From assembly GCA_023014485.1 (NCBI GenBank), contig JAJOZX010009423.1, positions 97,501 to 161,500 of the forward strand: a DNA stretch of 64,000 nt, given 5' to 3'. Source of the stretch: Bathynomus jamesi. Taxonomy: Eukaryota > Arthropoda > Malacostraca > Isopoda > Cirolanidae. The notes beneath the pieces were generated by a model, which was not told the origin of the DNA, did no database searches, and saw only the letters and a list, made by a program, of their open reading frames with translations. Shown one piece after another: positions 42,644-53,292 of this stretch (its first letter is position 1; each line of letters opens with the position of its first letter). The position numbers and the translations under genes were made by a program.

Positions 42644-44640
42644 GATCGGGTTGGTTGATTTTTAATTCTTTGCATTAGACTGTGTTGAGCACGTCTTGTT
42701 ACCTCCGGGAAGCTCGGGACATTGCGGGTAGCAAACATTTGCGAAGCTGAGCATCTCGGGGGTAATTTATGTAAGAGTCTAAAAGACCTGTTGTAGAGCA
42801 AATTTAGGGTTCTGCCAGAACCTTTTTTTATAATTTACCCAGAGTTGCTGTCCGTATATATTACTGCAGAAAGTACGAAAGTGTGTGTCTCTAGTTTCGC
42901 TTGTACAGAATCGAAAGTTCCTTATGGTCATATTCGCTTTAGCACACAGGCTTCGAGATTGTTTTCTTATATCCGAGTCATCACTCAAGGAGCTGGTAAT
43001 AGTTTGACCCAAATACTTAAACTCTTGTACTTCCTCAATTACTTCACCATTCATTTTAAACCTTATATCAGCTGGCTGATTACAGCTTTTAGGATGAAAT
43101 TGCATAACCTTAGTTTTTGTAACATTAAATAGAATATCGTGTTTCTGCGAATACACTTCGCAGACGTTTAGTAGCCGATCCAGACCTTTAAAAGAGGGAC
43201 TTATTAACACCATATCATCGGCATAAACTAAGTTATTTATCCTTGTGTTATCTATACAACATCCCACTGTTGCCTCATTAAGTGAAGCAATTAATCCGTC
43301 GATATACACATTGAACACCATAGGGGAGAGCAAGGAGCCTTGTCTCACCCCGCAAGAGGAGCCAAAACACTCGGATAGTACATTGCCCCACCTAACAGTG
43401 AAAGATGGTGGGAATACCAAAATTTCAATAAATTTAATATGTACATGGGAACCTTCGTCTTCTAGTTTTGCAAATAAAATATTGTGTCCCTATCATATGC
43501 CTTACTTATATCAAGGAAACAGCTATAAATAGTTGAATTACTGTCAATGTGTTTAGGTATTGTTTCTTTAAGTACATAGATACACAGGTTAGTTGAGTGG
43601 GACCTTTTAAAGCCAAACTGATTAGATGTCATAGGAACAAAGCTGGGCACTTGCGGGTTTTTTTGCGGTACTGCGTACTACCGCACTACCAAACCGGTAC
43701 CGCATAACGCAGTACCGCAAAAAATGCGGTAGCGGTACTGCTGTACTTTCAGCGATCCTTTGCGGTACTGCGTTATGCGGTACCGGTTTGGTAGTGCGGT
43801 AGTACCGCAGTACCGCAAAAAAAACCGCAAGTGCCCAGCTTTGCATAGGAAATCATTTAATCGGAGTAACAAGAGTTTTTCTAGTAGTTTCGAGAAGCAG
43901 GAAGCGACAGCAATAGGCCTGTAATTATTGCTGGACAGAATGTCTCCGTACTTATTTTTGACCAGGGGCAAGATATATACCCTCATGAACTCTGCAGGGA
44001 TATAGCTATGAGCGAGCATGGCTGATAGGAGTAATGATATATGTAGACATACTACGTCATTTGCATATTTTAAGTGCTCATTCGATAAGTCCTCTACCCC
44101 TGACATAGAACCAGTCTTTAACTCTTTAATTAACCTCTCTACTTCAGAAAATGATATCAAAGTATTTTCCCTTGTCCCTCCCACAATCGTTTCGCTGCAA
44201 TCTATCTTAAGATTATCCCTACTTACACTGTTAAGAATGTTAGAATAGTGGTTTTTCCACAGCTTTGCAATTTCATCCTCCCCCGACACCCCATCGATTG
44301 TCGGAGGGAGGACATTTTTGACACCCGTTTGATTCTTAACAAATTTCCAAAATTTGTTATCGTTATTTATGCGAACTTCACAGGCTTTTGATGCTCGAAT
44401 AGACTGTTCTTCCTGTTTACATCGCCTTATGGCCGCTTTATACTGACCCCTACTTCTACACACATTCATGTATACTGGTCCTAATCTGGGTCTACCATGA
44501 AAGCACCACAAATCATAGGCGTCTTTCGATTTCCTCTTCAGGGGGCAATAAAATCATTCCATCCAGGAATAATCTTAGTATGATAGTTGTAAGATTTAAT
44601 CAGGGGGCTTCCTGCTTCTCTTAATAGGGATATTATCTTA
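42644..44640 (-). pseudogene. Element I reverse transcriptase (broken)
   Basis: From the 5' side: the linker HCKLIDRYYSKIISLLREAG, KAAIRRCKQEEQSIRASKAC and FWKFVKNQTGVKNVLPP; then MSGVEDLSNEHLKYAND, NNYRPIAVASCFSKLLEKLL (about 43900), the MITE, NQFGFKRSHSTNLCIYVLKE (about 43610), and CFLDISKAYDR. After a frameshift near 43485 come GVRQGSLLSPMVFNVYIDGL and NNLVYADDMVLIS (about 43220, YADD intact). The C-terminus reads LHKLPPRCSASQMFATRNVP (about 42750). It has at least two frameshifts plus the MITE insertion. Confidence 0.75.
43638..43843. mobile_element. hAT MITE, 206 bp, almost fully palindromic
   Basis: Ends CAAAGCTGGGCACTTGCGG are inverted, and a perfect 8-bp duplication CATAGGAA lies at 43630-43637 and 43844-43851. 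GCGGTACTGCG and CGGTACCG words fill both arms, so the whole element can fold into one long hairpin with a short central loop. It has no coding capacity. Confidence 0.95.
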
Positions 44641-44714
44641 CTATAATACCTATCTATGAGTTTACAGTGAGAATCATTTGAGCAAGGATTATTACAGGCA
44701 TCTAAGGTCATATA

Positions 44715-44835
44715 TGGCGGAAGGAACCTACAGCTTCAAGTGGGATCCGAACCACGGGTCGCTACATAATCTGAAAGCAGAAGTCTCATCCAACTACAGA
44801 TCAGACCCAATGTCGCGTTATTTTGCTGATCAACG
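44715..44835 (-). repeat. Possible tRNA-derived SINE fragment
   Basis: On the minus strand, TGTAGTTGGATGAG (A-box-like) is followed about 45 bases on by GTGGTTCGGATCCC (B-box-like), with a tRNA-like spacing. It lies between element I and the right piece of the RTE remnant. A poly-A or repeat tail is not clear. Confidence 0.35.
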
Positions 44836-44870
44836 GGAAGTGGTGTTATGACACTGGCCACTGCGTAGCC

Positions 44871-45110
44871 TAGTGTGTGTAGGTGTTTGGAGATGTAGAA
44901 AGAATGCACGAATATGCGAAAGTAGGAGGAGGAAAGGAAGGCCGAGAAGATGGAGAAACATGGTGAATGACTGCGTGAATAAGAGTGGATTTGATTCAGG
45001 TGATGTACGAAAGGTGGCTGCAAGTATGGACTCTGTCTCTTTATTCTTGACAAATCCTGGAAGCGCCACCACGCATGCCGTATGAAGAGCTAGTTTAGTT
45101 TGGTATGGAA
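44871..45110 (+). pseudogene. RTE-clade remnant, right piece (C-terminus)
   Basis: The frame reads RRRKGRPRRWRNMVNDCVNK and SGFDSGDVRKVA. These resemble the C-terminal RTE motif RGRPRxRWxDxV...DxRDRxxWRR. It completes the gene interrupted at 42063. Confidence 0.6.
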
Positions 45111-46245
45111 TTTAACCATGTAGGGGAACGCTGATCTACCAGGATGTTGTGTGCTTTAGTGTGTACCTTTTTTCTTCATTACCTTCTGCCTTTCGCATCA
45201 GTTATTTTTTTCTTCTCACCCTAGTCCATTGGGAAACTAAATTTTGTTAATGTGGTACAGTGAAGGCGTGGTGAGACCCCCCTCTCGGTAGGCCTGTTGC
45301 ATATGTGATGTAGATAAGCATAGGTATTTAGGTGCTAATTTGGTCAGCATTAGAAGAAACTAAGATTTTTTTTTTATATTACACAAGTTTGAGAAGGTAC
45401 GCGAGAGCTTCGAGTTCGAAAATCTAATACTATATTTAGTACTTAATATTTAATACTGTATGTATAGACGATTTCATGTACTCAGCTTGCGCAAGTGTAT
45501 ACCTTTGCTACCTACTAAATATGTAGTGAGATATACACGTATAGTAGGGAAAAAATTGCCCAATTTTTTTTAGTCTGGGTCTTTGCTAACGCTCTTGTAA
45601 CTAAGAATGAACATGACGTCATCACGTATTTTTTCTTCATTTCTAAGAAAAGCAGAGAAATTTATATCTAAAACTAGTAATTTCACTTTATTTTTACAAT
45701 TTAAGTAAAAACACAAACGAACCGACATTTTTAATAAGTTACTTGACAACATCCGCTGAGAACCGGTATGATGGTTTCTGGTAGGAATGTTGTAGAAATA
45801 GAAATTATTTCATTTGGTATAAAGCCTATCACAATACAGAGGAGTGAACTTCAACGATTTGGGAAGCGAATGTTGCAGACGCACTTCTAAGAAGAATCCA
45901 ATATTTTTTACAGTGTATATGGATGTCAGGTTCTCGTATCAGATAACCGAACAAAAATAGTTCTTTGATAAGTAAATCTTTCAGATAAGAATATGGAATG
46001 AATTTATTGCTAAAATTGTGTGATTTGATAAACTTGGGTTTTAGAAACGCTTGTGTAATTTATCATTTTAATGCTTAATAACATAAAGGAATTTTTACTT
46101 ATAATATCGAAGCTGCGCAAGTTAAAATTCTACCTCAAATAACTGAGTATCAAAGATGGATTTTGTAAGTAAATATATTTTATAAGTATGATTTGGCCTA
46201 TTTTTATTGGTTACTTTTTATGCATGTATCTGTGTGTGTGTGTGT
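45111..46245. other. AT-rich, nothing recognised
   Basis: I see no coding frame or clear repeat. The first part may be RTE 3' UTR. Confidence 0.4.
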
Positions 46246-46769
46246 AGTGGCGGATCCAAGGGGGCTTTATTGGGTGTCCGTGAACTCTCTCCACCACTAC
46301 TACCTTTTCTTAGAACAGGTAACAAGTGACCTCACTTTAGATGCTAGGTGTTGGGGTGACCTGAAGTGGTCAGGAAGGAGTGTAATTTATATTTCAGTGA
46401 ATAAATAATTCATTTGCAACCTAAATCACACCGTATATACTCTTGTAACCGTAATAAAACATGAATACTTACACAAATTCATGTTTTTGTATTGTGAGCA
46501 TTTGAATCTATTTTACGCAGATGCATACATTTATATTAGGTTATGCTAATATTAGGTTAATAGCGTAACCCTTTTTTTTTTTTTAATTTCTGTAACTCAC
46601 TTGCTCTAGTAACAACAATAAACAAATTATGAATTTGTGAAAAGGGATAGAGGTTGTAGTTTGAACTATATACATGAGTAAATCTTGTTGGTGGATTTTC
46701 GGTCTATGATTACCAACGGCAGCAGTGAACTCTCCCTGGAAAATTTCTGTATCCGCCCTTGATTGTGTG
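46246..46769. mobile_element. Probable hAT MITE in a (TG)n tract
   Basis: The left end reads AGTGGCGGATCCA and the right end, in reverse complement, AAGGGCGGATACA. Further in, both sides carry GTGAACTCTC/GAGAGTTCAC. TG repeats flank it on both sides, so an 8-bp duplication cannot be told from the microsatellite. No coding region is present. Confidence 0.5.
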
Positions 46770-47130
46770 TGTGTGTGGCGCGCACGGTGGCAACGTAATA
46801 AGTAAGGTCGACTGTGATAATTCACCGATGAAGTAATTTTTTTTGTGAGGTAATGCTTTTGGTACCTCAGGACGTTAAAAAAATTATATCGAATATCTAT
46901 GAACATTTTGATTGTCCGAAAGAGATATGTTGGTCCAGGTTACGTTTGGTTAGGCTAAATTAACTAGTACCTTGCTGTTTAATAACTTAACAAAAACCAC
47001 CGTTCGAGCCCTCAATTGCATCTGAAACATTTCTCACCCTTCTCGGTTCGATAGCACCAAGGTTTGGTTAATTAGTTTATTAGATATGTGAATTAAAAAA
47101 TGTCTGTACCTCGCCTATGCGGAGATGCGC

Positions 47131-47131
<1 letters not shown>
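46770..47131. other. Non-coding, nothing recognised
   Basis: No gene or clear element is visible. Confidence 0.4.
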
Positions 47132-47184
<53 letters not shown>

Positions 47185-47194
47185 TTTGTTTTTG
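47132..47194. repeat. (TG)n then (TTTG)n microsatellite
   Basis: The TG tract is about 50 bp long and ends in TTTG units. Confidence 0.97.
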
Positions 47195-47278
47195 TTTTTC
47201 CACGAGTTTAATTCACACCTGCACTGATGATTGAATTTTGTCAATATGTCCAGGCTTTCACTTTGTTTATATTATTTA

Positions 47279-47282
<4 letters not shown>

Positions 47283-47353
<71 letters not shown>
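47283..47353. repeat. (TA)n(CA)n compound microsatellite
   Basis: TA repeats pass directly into CA repeats. Confidence 0.97.
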
Positions 47354-47355
<2 letters not shown>

Positions 47356-47685
47356 GATTCGGAACTAGTTTCTCCATTATATATATAATGTGTAAATTGT
47401 GGTGTACCTCTTCTTTCCAGCGAATACAGATTTAATATGCGTAATATTTGTTCGTAATCCTTTCTAAATTGATTGTCTCCCTTTTTATATGGCGACGTTT
47501 AGATGCATAATATTCCAGTTTGGGTATAATCAATGGTTTGAGCAAAGGAATCATTATGTTCCTGTCCCTTATTTTAAAGGTTCTTAGTATCTGTCCCGGT
47601 TATTCGTTTTGTTTTTTGTTTATTGCCATCTTAGTTTGTCTCTCAAATTTTGCATCGTCAGTCATTACGACTCTAAACACACTCG

Positions 47686-47921
47686 ACTACTACTAACGCG
47701 TTTCGCGTCAAAACTCTCTCCTACCCTTGGGTCACTTATTACGCGGAATGCGTCAAGTTGATCTGTGCCTCGTCACAGCTGACACACTACATGCGTCAAA
47801 ATGACAATACTCATAGAAATTTTGCATTTACTCTTGTCCAGATCAACTTGAAGCGTAAGAAGTGACCCAATGGTAGGATTGAGTTTTGACGCGAAACGCG
47901 TAAGAAGTAGTCGAGAATGTT
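47686..47921. repeat. Imperfect palindromic element, 236 bp (MITE-like)
   Basis: CTCGACTACTACTAACGCG and GCGTCAAAACTC on the left match CGCGTAAGAAGTAGTCGAG and GAGTTTTGACGC on the right in reverse. TTGGGTCACTTATTACGC pairs with GCGTAAGAAGTGACCCAA. A target duplication is not evident. Confidence 0.65.
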
Positions 47922-48123
47922 AAAATTCTTTTGCCTTTGAGTTACTCTGAATTCCGTCTCCATTTTAAAATATAGCATTCCCTGGATTTTAGTTATTCGC
48001 TTCTTCCATATCTTTCTCGGTTAAATTTCATGTTGTTGTCTTCTAACCATGTGCATAGTCTGTAGAGATTCTCTTTCACCTGGGTTTCTTATTCTCTTGT
48101 TGAGTTTTGTGTAGGCTGACCAT

Positions 48124-48470
48124 TAGGGTGGATCACTTTTCACTTTTTAAAAAAAATTATAACTGGTCAAAGTTTTTCCCATGATTTGGTTCAGTGGAAG
48201 TACACTGACACCATTTTTACCAAAATCGATCAATATTTAGGGGTCGCGCATCGACCTTGAAAATTTCAATTTTGGAAATTTGGCCAAATTGACAATTTTT
48301 TACTGAATAAAGATAAATCATCAAATGACCATTTTTCTGAATCCTCTCAGTGAAAGAAATCCTCTCAGATACTTACCAAGTTGATCGGACAAGTGGTTTA
48401 GAAGTTACACTCACCTAGAAATAACATTAAAATTTAAAATACCGTATTTGTCCCCCGTTATGGACGTAAT
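48124..48470 (+). repeat. Left long terminal inverted repeat of C
   Basis: It pairs with 51705-52039 over almost its full length, including AAATACCGTATTTGTCCCC at the inner end. It contains GGGGTCGC at 48240-48247, the C-family version of the motif seen in A and B. Confidence 0.92.
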
Positions 48471-48616
48471 CATAGCATCAGTAGCTGGCGCATCCTAAAA
48501 TCCCAATTACACACACACGCTATGTCTATGACCAATATTTTTACTAATCACAGTTTGCTTTTTACAGATCAACTGTGTCAATTGATTCTTGTTTGATAAG
48601 TCTAGACTTTAGTACA

Positions 48617-51488
48617 ATGGATAAACTGTTAACAACCAGGAGTGGGAAGACTCTGAAAGTTACTTATTCTGGAAAAGAGAAAGCAGCAGCAACAACAACA
48701 CCACCACCTTCTCTAAGGTCAGCCACGGACGTCTTCTTAATTGGTCAGCCATCTTCCTCGATCGGTGGTGCCAAATTGCCAACCACCCATCAAGTTCTCC
48801 AGTACTTCTTCTATGCCAAGCAGAAAACTACTGACAGGAAGGCCGCCGTAAAAGACACGGTGGCCAATGTTCTGGCATTTTGGAACATGGCACGTATAAA
48901 GACGATCACGAGGCGTAACTGCGAAAGAAAACAGGAGTTACTGTGGGAAGAGTGGCGCTCGCTGCAGAAGAGCAAGATGAGAGACAGTGACGCGGGAAAA
49001 GGCAGGGAGAAGTTTTCAGAAAATCTGAACAAACTCTGGGACATCGGAGCTCCCGATGTTATTGAAGAGATACAGAAAAGTCGACTGCTCTCAGACAACA
49101 AACAAGAAGATATTAAATTTTATGAGGATCAACGGGGCCTGCGCCAGGCAACAATGAGTGGGAATGATAAAGTGTTCGTTGTCAAGAGAAAACGGCAACT
49201 CTCAAGACAACAATCTCGTGATGAGCCAGGCACCTCAAAAACGAAATTAGGAACCGAAGCTGAGAGCGACGATGAATCTATAAGAAAGCAGATCATCGAG
49301 CAACTCCGAATCAGAGCTAGAACCACCATACCGACAGCCGAGAGAATCAACTGTATCAATCAGCCTTCCTCACCGCATCCTCAATGCACCGGCTGTTATT
49401 GAAGTGGCTGATCGCTTCCGGATATCCAATAATCAGGTGTGTGTATATCAGTAATGATCTTTCCTTGACAGATATATAATAGACGTAACGACGGAAAATT
49501 TAGTGATTATTTTGTCACATAAAAACCATACGCATCCTTGTCAATTTCCTTTCAATTTCGCACATAGGTGGCAAGTGTCGTGGCGGCAGTCCTACGTTCG
49601 GCAGATCCGCCCGCAGACCTGGACAAATTCAGTATCTCGAAGGACACGTCTCGCCGTGGAAGAGTGGCACATCGTTGTGAAGTGTCGACAGCTGTGCAGA
49701 AATCCTTCGTATCTCCGAGGCATGCTGTCGTCCACTGGGACGGTAAAGTAATCAAGGTCAGTTTTGCCCTCACCGTGGACGACAGTGAATTAACATGTTC
49801 CAGTGACGACAGTGGATTGACATATTCCAGTGGACGATAATGGATTGGCATGTATGACATACGTTTCAGGACTCTCTTGGATCATTGGAGCACCGCCAGG
49901 CGATTCTCATCTCCGGAGCTCCCCAATGCACAGAAGGAAAGTTGCTGGCCGTTCCGACTGTTGCTGACGGCACCGCTGTCCCAGGCCCAGGCGACCTTTC
50001 GTGCTCTCAAAGACTGGGGATGCGAGAACAACGTGATTGGACTGTGCTTCGACACAACTTCCTCCAATACGGGGAGGGTGCAGGGTGCGGTGGTCCGGCT
50101 GGAGAACATGCTTGGTAAACCGCTCTTCCAGCTGGGCTGTCGCCATCACGTTATGGAGCTCATCGTGGGGGCAGTGGTCATCACCGCGTTTGGAAGAACC
50201 ACAGCACCAACTCAACCTTTGTTCCAGTATCTGAGGAGAAGGTGAATTTCAAGTCTAAGGCGCATTTGTTTTCTCCAATGATTTTTTGCCTTCAGAGCAA
50301 TTGAGATATCAGCGTCCTTCTACTAATGATGTTAATAGCAGTCGAAAAAGGAAACTTCAGTCGTTTTCATGCAATATTTTCATAACTCCCCTTTCAGGTG
50401 GGACAAGCTCGACCTCTCGACTTATCGCGAGCTGGAGATCGAGCATTTGGCGGAGGTGATGTGGCTGATGCAGCTCCGAGATGAGGCAGTCAAGTTCCTC
50501 GGCATCGCTTCTGGTCTTGTCAGAGAAGACTACCGAGAAGTGGCGGAGATTACACTCCTGGTACTCGGGGCCCAGCCACGTCGTGGCACACACTTCATGC
50601 GCCCAGGAGCCTACCATCATGCGAGGTGGATGGCCAAGGTTGGTATTTTGAATTAGAAGTTAAATATTGTATTGCCTTCTGCAAACAGCCATTTGAAGTC
50701 CCTACCAGAAAAAAATAAGATAAATAATTTACCATTAAACAAACTTATATGGAGTGGTATCGGTATTTATACATCACAGTGCGTATTCGTTTCAGATCAT
50801 CTACTACACGAAGCTCCTGATGTTCAGCGGTCAGCTGGAGTTCGACGACGAGCTGGTACAGAAACTTCAGAGTGGTACTATTTACTGCACTCCTCTACGC
50901 ACCTGCCTGGCTGGCGGCTCCTGTCGCAGCTGATGCCCCGCTGAATGACCTTGTGTTGTACCAGCGTCTTCTGCAGTACAGGGCTGTGGATCGCGAGATT
51001 GCAGAGGCTTCACTGGCAGTGATCAGGCGGCACTTGTGGTATCTGAGGCCTCAGACCGTTTTCGCCCTCTGCAGTGACAAAGTGGAAGACACTGTGAAGC
51101 ACGAGATGGCAAAGAAGCTGTGCCGCCTCGCTGTGCCCGAGGACTTCACGTATGACAACGTCTCGGTTGATGACACGACGCGCCTTCTGGACCTGATCGA
51201 TGAGTCATCGTGGTTCGTGTTCACAGGCCTGCAGGTGTGCGCGTCTACGTGGCTCACTCTGCCGGTGAATAAATGGGATCAAGATAAGAACTACTGTGAT
51301 CTGAAGAATGTCATCTCGCATCTGAAAGTTACCAACGACGTGGCAGAGAGAGGATAAAACTGATAGAAGATTACGCGAACACTGTCACAAAAGACGAGTC
51401 ACAGCTGCAGGGTCTTCTTCAGCTCGTGGAAAAGAGCCGGAAAGAACTCGGTGACTTCAAGAAGTCGTCACTTGCCAAGATGACGTAG
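48617..51488 (+). pseudogene. Transposase of C (multi-exon, few frameshifts)
   Basis: It starts MDKLLTTRSGKTLKVTYSGK, then VFLIGQPSSSIGGAKLPTTH, FWNMARIKTIT and LWDIGAPDVIEEIQ. A frameshift near 49365 leads to PAVIEVADRFRISNNQ, ending at a GT (49438). Later exons (about 49568-49756, 49869-50243, 50399-50638, 50796-51488) are joined by plausible GT-AG introns and read RHAVVHWDGKVIK, GLCFDTTSSNTG, LGCRHHVMELIVGAV, RPGAYHHARWMAK, AADAPLNDLVLYQRLLQY and TNDVAERG. After another frameshift it ends KKSSLAKMT at 51488. The order and motifs equal those of A and B. A intron and C intron positions differ, so splicing changed within the family. Confidence 0.8.
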
Positions 51489-51704
51489 CGCAGAGGGAAA
51501 GGGAGTTAGCAGAGAGAGTACATGGCGCACGCCTTAAGATGACGTGTGTTCTAACCACGATTCATACAGTTTTTGAACCTAGTTAGGGGCACCGGAGTGC
51601 CTTTAGTGATATCGGTAAACCGTTTTAATACAAAATACATTTGATCTTTCCTTATTCGTTTTATCTTATCCTAAAAAGCAGACAATGGCAGACAGCATAT
51701 GGAG

Positions 51705-52039
51705 GTACGGGGACAAATACGGTATTTTAAATTTTAATGCTATCTCAAGGTGAGTATAACTTCTAAACCACTTGTCCTATCAACTTGGTAAGTATCTGAG
51801 AGGATTTCTTTCACTGAGAGGATTCAGAAAATATGGTCATTTGATGACTTATCTTTATTCAGTAAAAAATTGTCAATTTGGCCAAATTTCCAAAATTTAA
51901 ATTTTCAAGGTCGATGCGCGACACCTAAATATTGATCGATTTTGGTAAAAATGGTGTCAGTGTACTTCCACTGAACTAAGTCATGGGGAAAACTTTGACC
52001 AGCTATAATTTTTTAAAAAAAGTGAAGTGATCCACCCTA
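51705..52039 (-). repeat. Right long terminal inverted repeat of C
   Basis: This is the partner of 48124-48470, ending AAGTGATCCACCCTA. Confidence 0.92.
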
Positions 52040-52176
52040 CTGACCATATTTCCTTGAGACAAAAACGGGACATTGGGATGGCAAAAAAGGGACGGGGGTT
52101 ATATAATATTCTGTATTCATGAAAAAGTAAGTACATAAACCTATTGAGCTTACAATTATTCTTCAGTGACAGAACC

Positions 52177-52853
52177 TGCGAAAAATGCTCTGTATGAATT
52201 GGTCCACAATTAACCCACCCCTTATATCTCCAGTCTAACTATAGAGTAGATCAAGTCTAGCCTAGAGGGGTCAGCCTAGAGATTCCGGAAATGGTCCAGA
52301 GCGGGCAGATAAATTGAGGTCCACAGTAGGATTCCTCACAAGAATTAGGTTAGGGCAATCTACCTTCACCTTTGTTAAGCTATGAGTTGATGCTGGGTCT
52401 TAGGCCACAATGTAGGCCTAACTTGTCTGACCCAGCTTAATTTAATGCTTATAACTTACTGGTGTAAAAACTCAATTAGTCACTTACTTTTGTTATCGGA
52501 GTGTCTCCCTTCTCCGGTTATGTTTTCGAGAGCGCACTTTTCTGGTACGTCCTCTCGCCCCGTTCTTCGTTTTCGTTCTCCCTTTGTTCTCCTCTTCGCG
52601 GGGCTTCTCGTACCAGCGTTGTCTTGGTTTATTCCTCGGTTGGTTGAGCGGTAATGTATCTCCACTACCGAGCACGCTCCTCCCACACAGTATATAAATA
52701 CTAGTGTGGAGAATAACTCTGGTGAGCAACCAATTGGTTTCATCCACCCAGTTATTGACATAAAAGGAATTTAATGATTGTTAGATTAACTACCTACCTA
52801 CTCAGTGAACCATTTTCGTTACCTCCCAACTACCCACTCATCAGTTTTCCATA
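52177..52853 (-). repeat. BEL1 3' LTR (677 bp)
   Basis: Near-identical to the LTR at 58940-59597, starting TGCGAAAAATGCTC on the plus strand. The main difference is a small segment near 52495-52515 (CGGAGTGTCTCCCTT region) absent from the other LTR. A TATATAAATA box at 52691-52700 is a likely promoter element for minus-strand transcription in the LTR, or simply AT-rich sequence. Confidence 0.93.
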
Positions 52854-53292
52854 TACTGGGGGCCCCGGGAGATAAAAATTTTGGTGTCAATGTCACCAAT
52901 TTTGTCTGAGTGTAGACTAGCTAACTATTTAACTGTAAATGCCTGTTAATCTGATTAACAGTGCCTATCCTCACCTTCTCATGGAGAAGGTGTAGCATTT
53001 AATTAGAAGATAAAATATACATCCATAGGATGAAACTGTCTATGGTCTTTACCATAAGAAAAGAAAAATGAAAGTTAGAAGATAAAATTACAATTCCCCA
53101 GCATCTATTTTTGTTGTAAAAATAGTCGCGCTTTTAATGCTGTTTGTCGCTGAGGTCTTGTGTCTGTCAATGTTGTAGTAGGATGCGTTACCACTCCTAC
53201 TGTCAAAGGAATAGTTACTGGAAGTTCAGTGTCTCCAGTTGTTACTGTCAGTGGAGAAGGTTCTCCAAAGTCCATTGTTTTGGGTCCAGACT

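Larger units (their letters stand above)
42070..44700 (-). mobile_element. Non-LTR retrotransposon I (5'-truncated)
   Basis: The minus-strand RT gene has a 3' end with CCAATAAACC near 42080-42095 on the coding strand. It is inserted in the RTE remnant and is itself broken by two hAT MITEs (42282-42635, 43638-43843). The 5' part lacks an endonuclease. The clade is not certain; the RT looks CR1/L2-like. Confidence 0.68.
48124..52039 (+). mobile_element. Transposon C, third member of the A/B family
   Basis: A perfect 8-bp duplication CTGACCAT lies at 48116-48123 and 52040-52047. Inverted repeats of about 340 bp start TAGGGTGGATCACTT. One plus-strand transposase gene with several introns lies inside. 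Repeat identity between the two ends is high, which suggests a fairly recent insertion. The flanking unduplicated DNA is AT-rich with no gene. Confidence 0.93.

Noticed and set aside
48617..51488. Multi-exon gene of C as a host gene or domesticated transposase
   Set aside because: It lies between matching long inverted repeats and an exact 8-bp duplication and has frameshifts, so it is a transposon copy.
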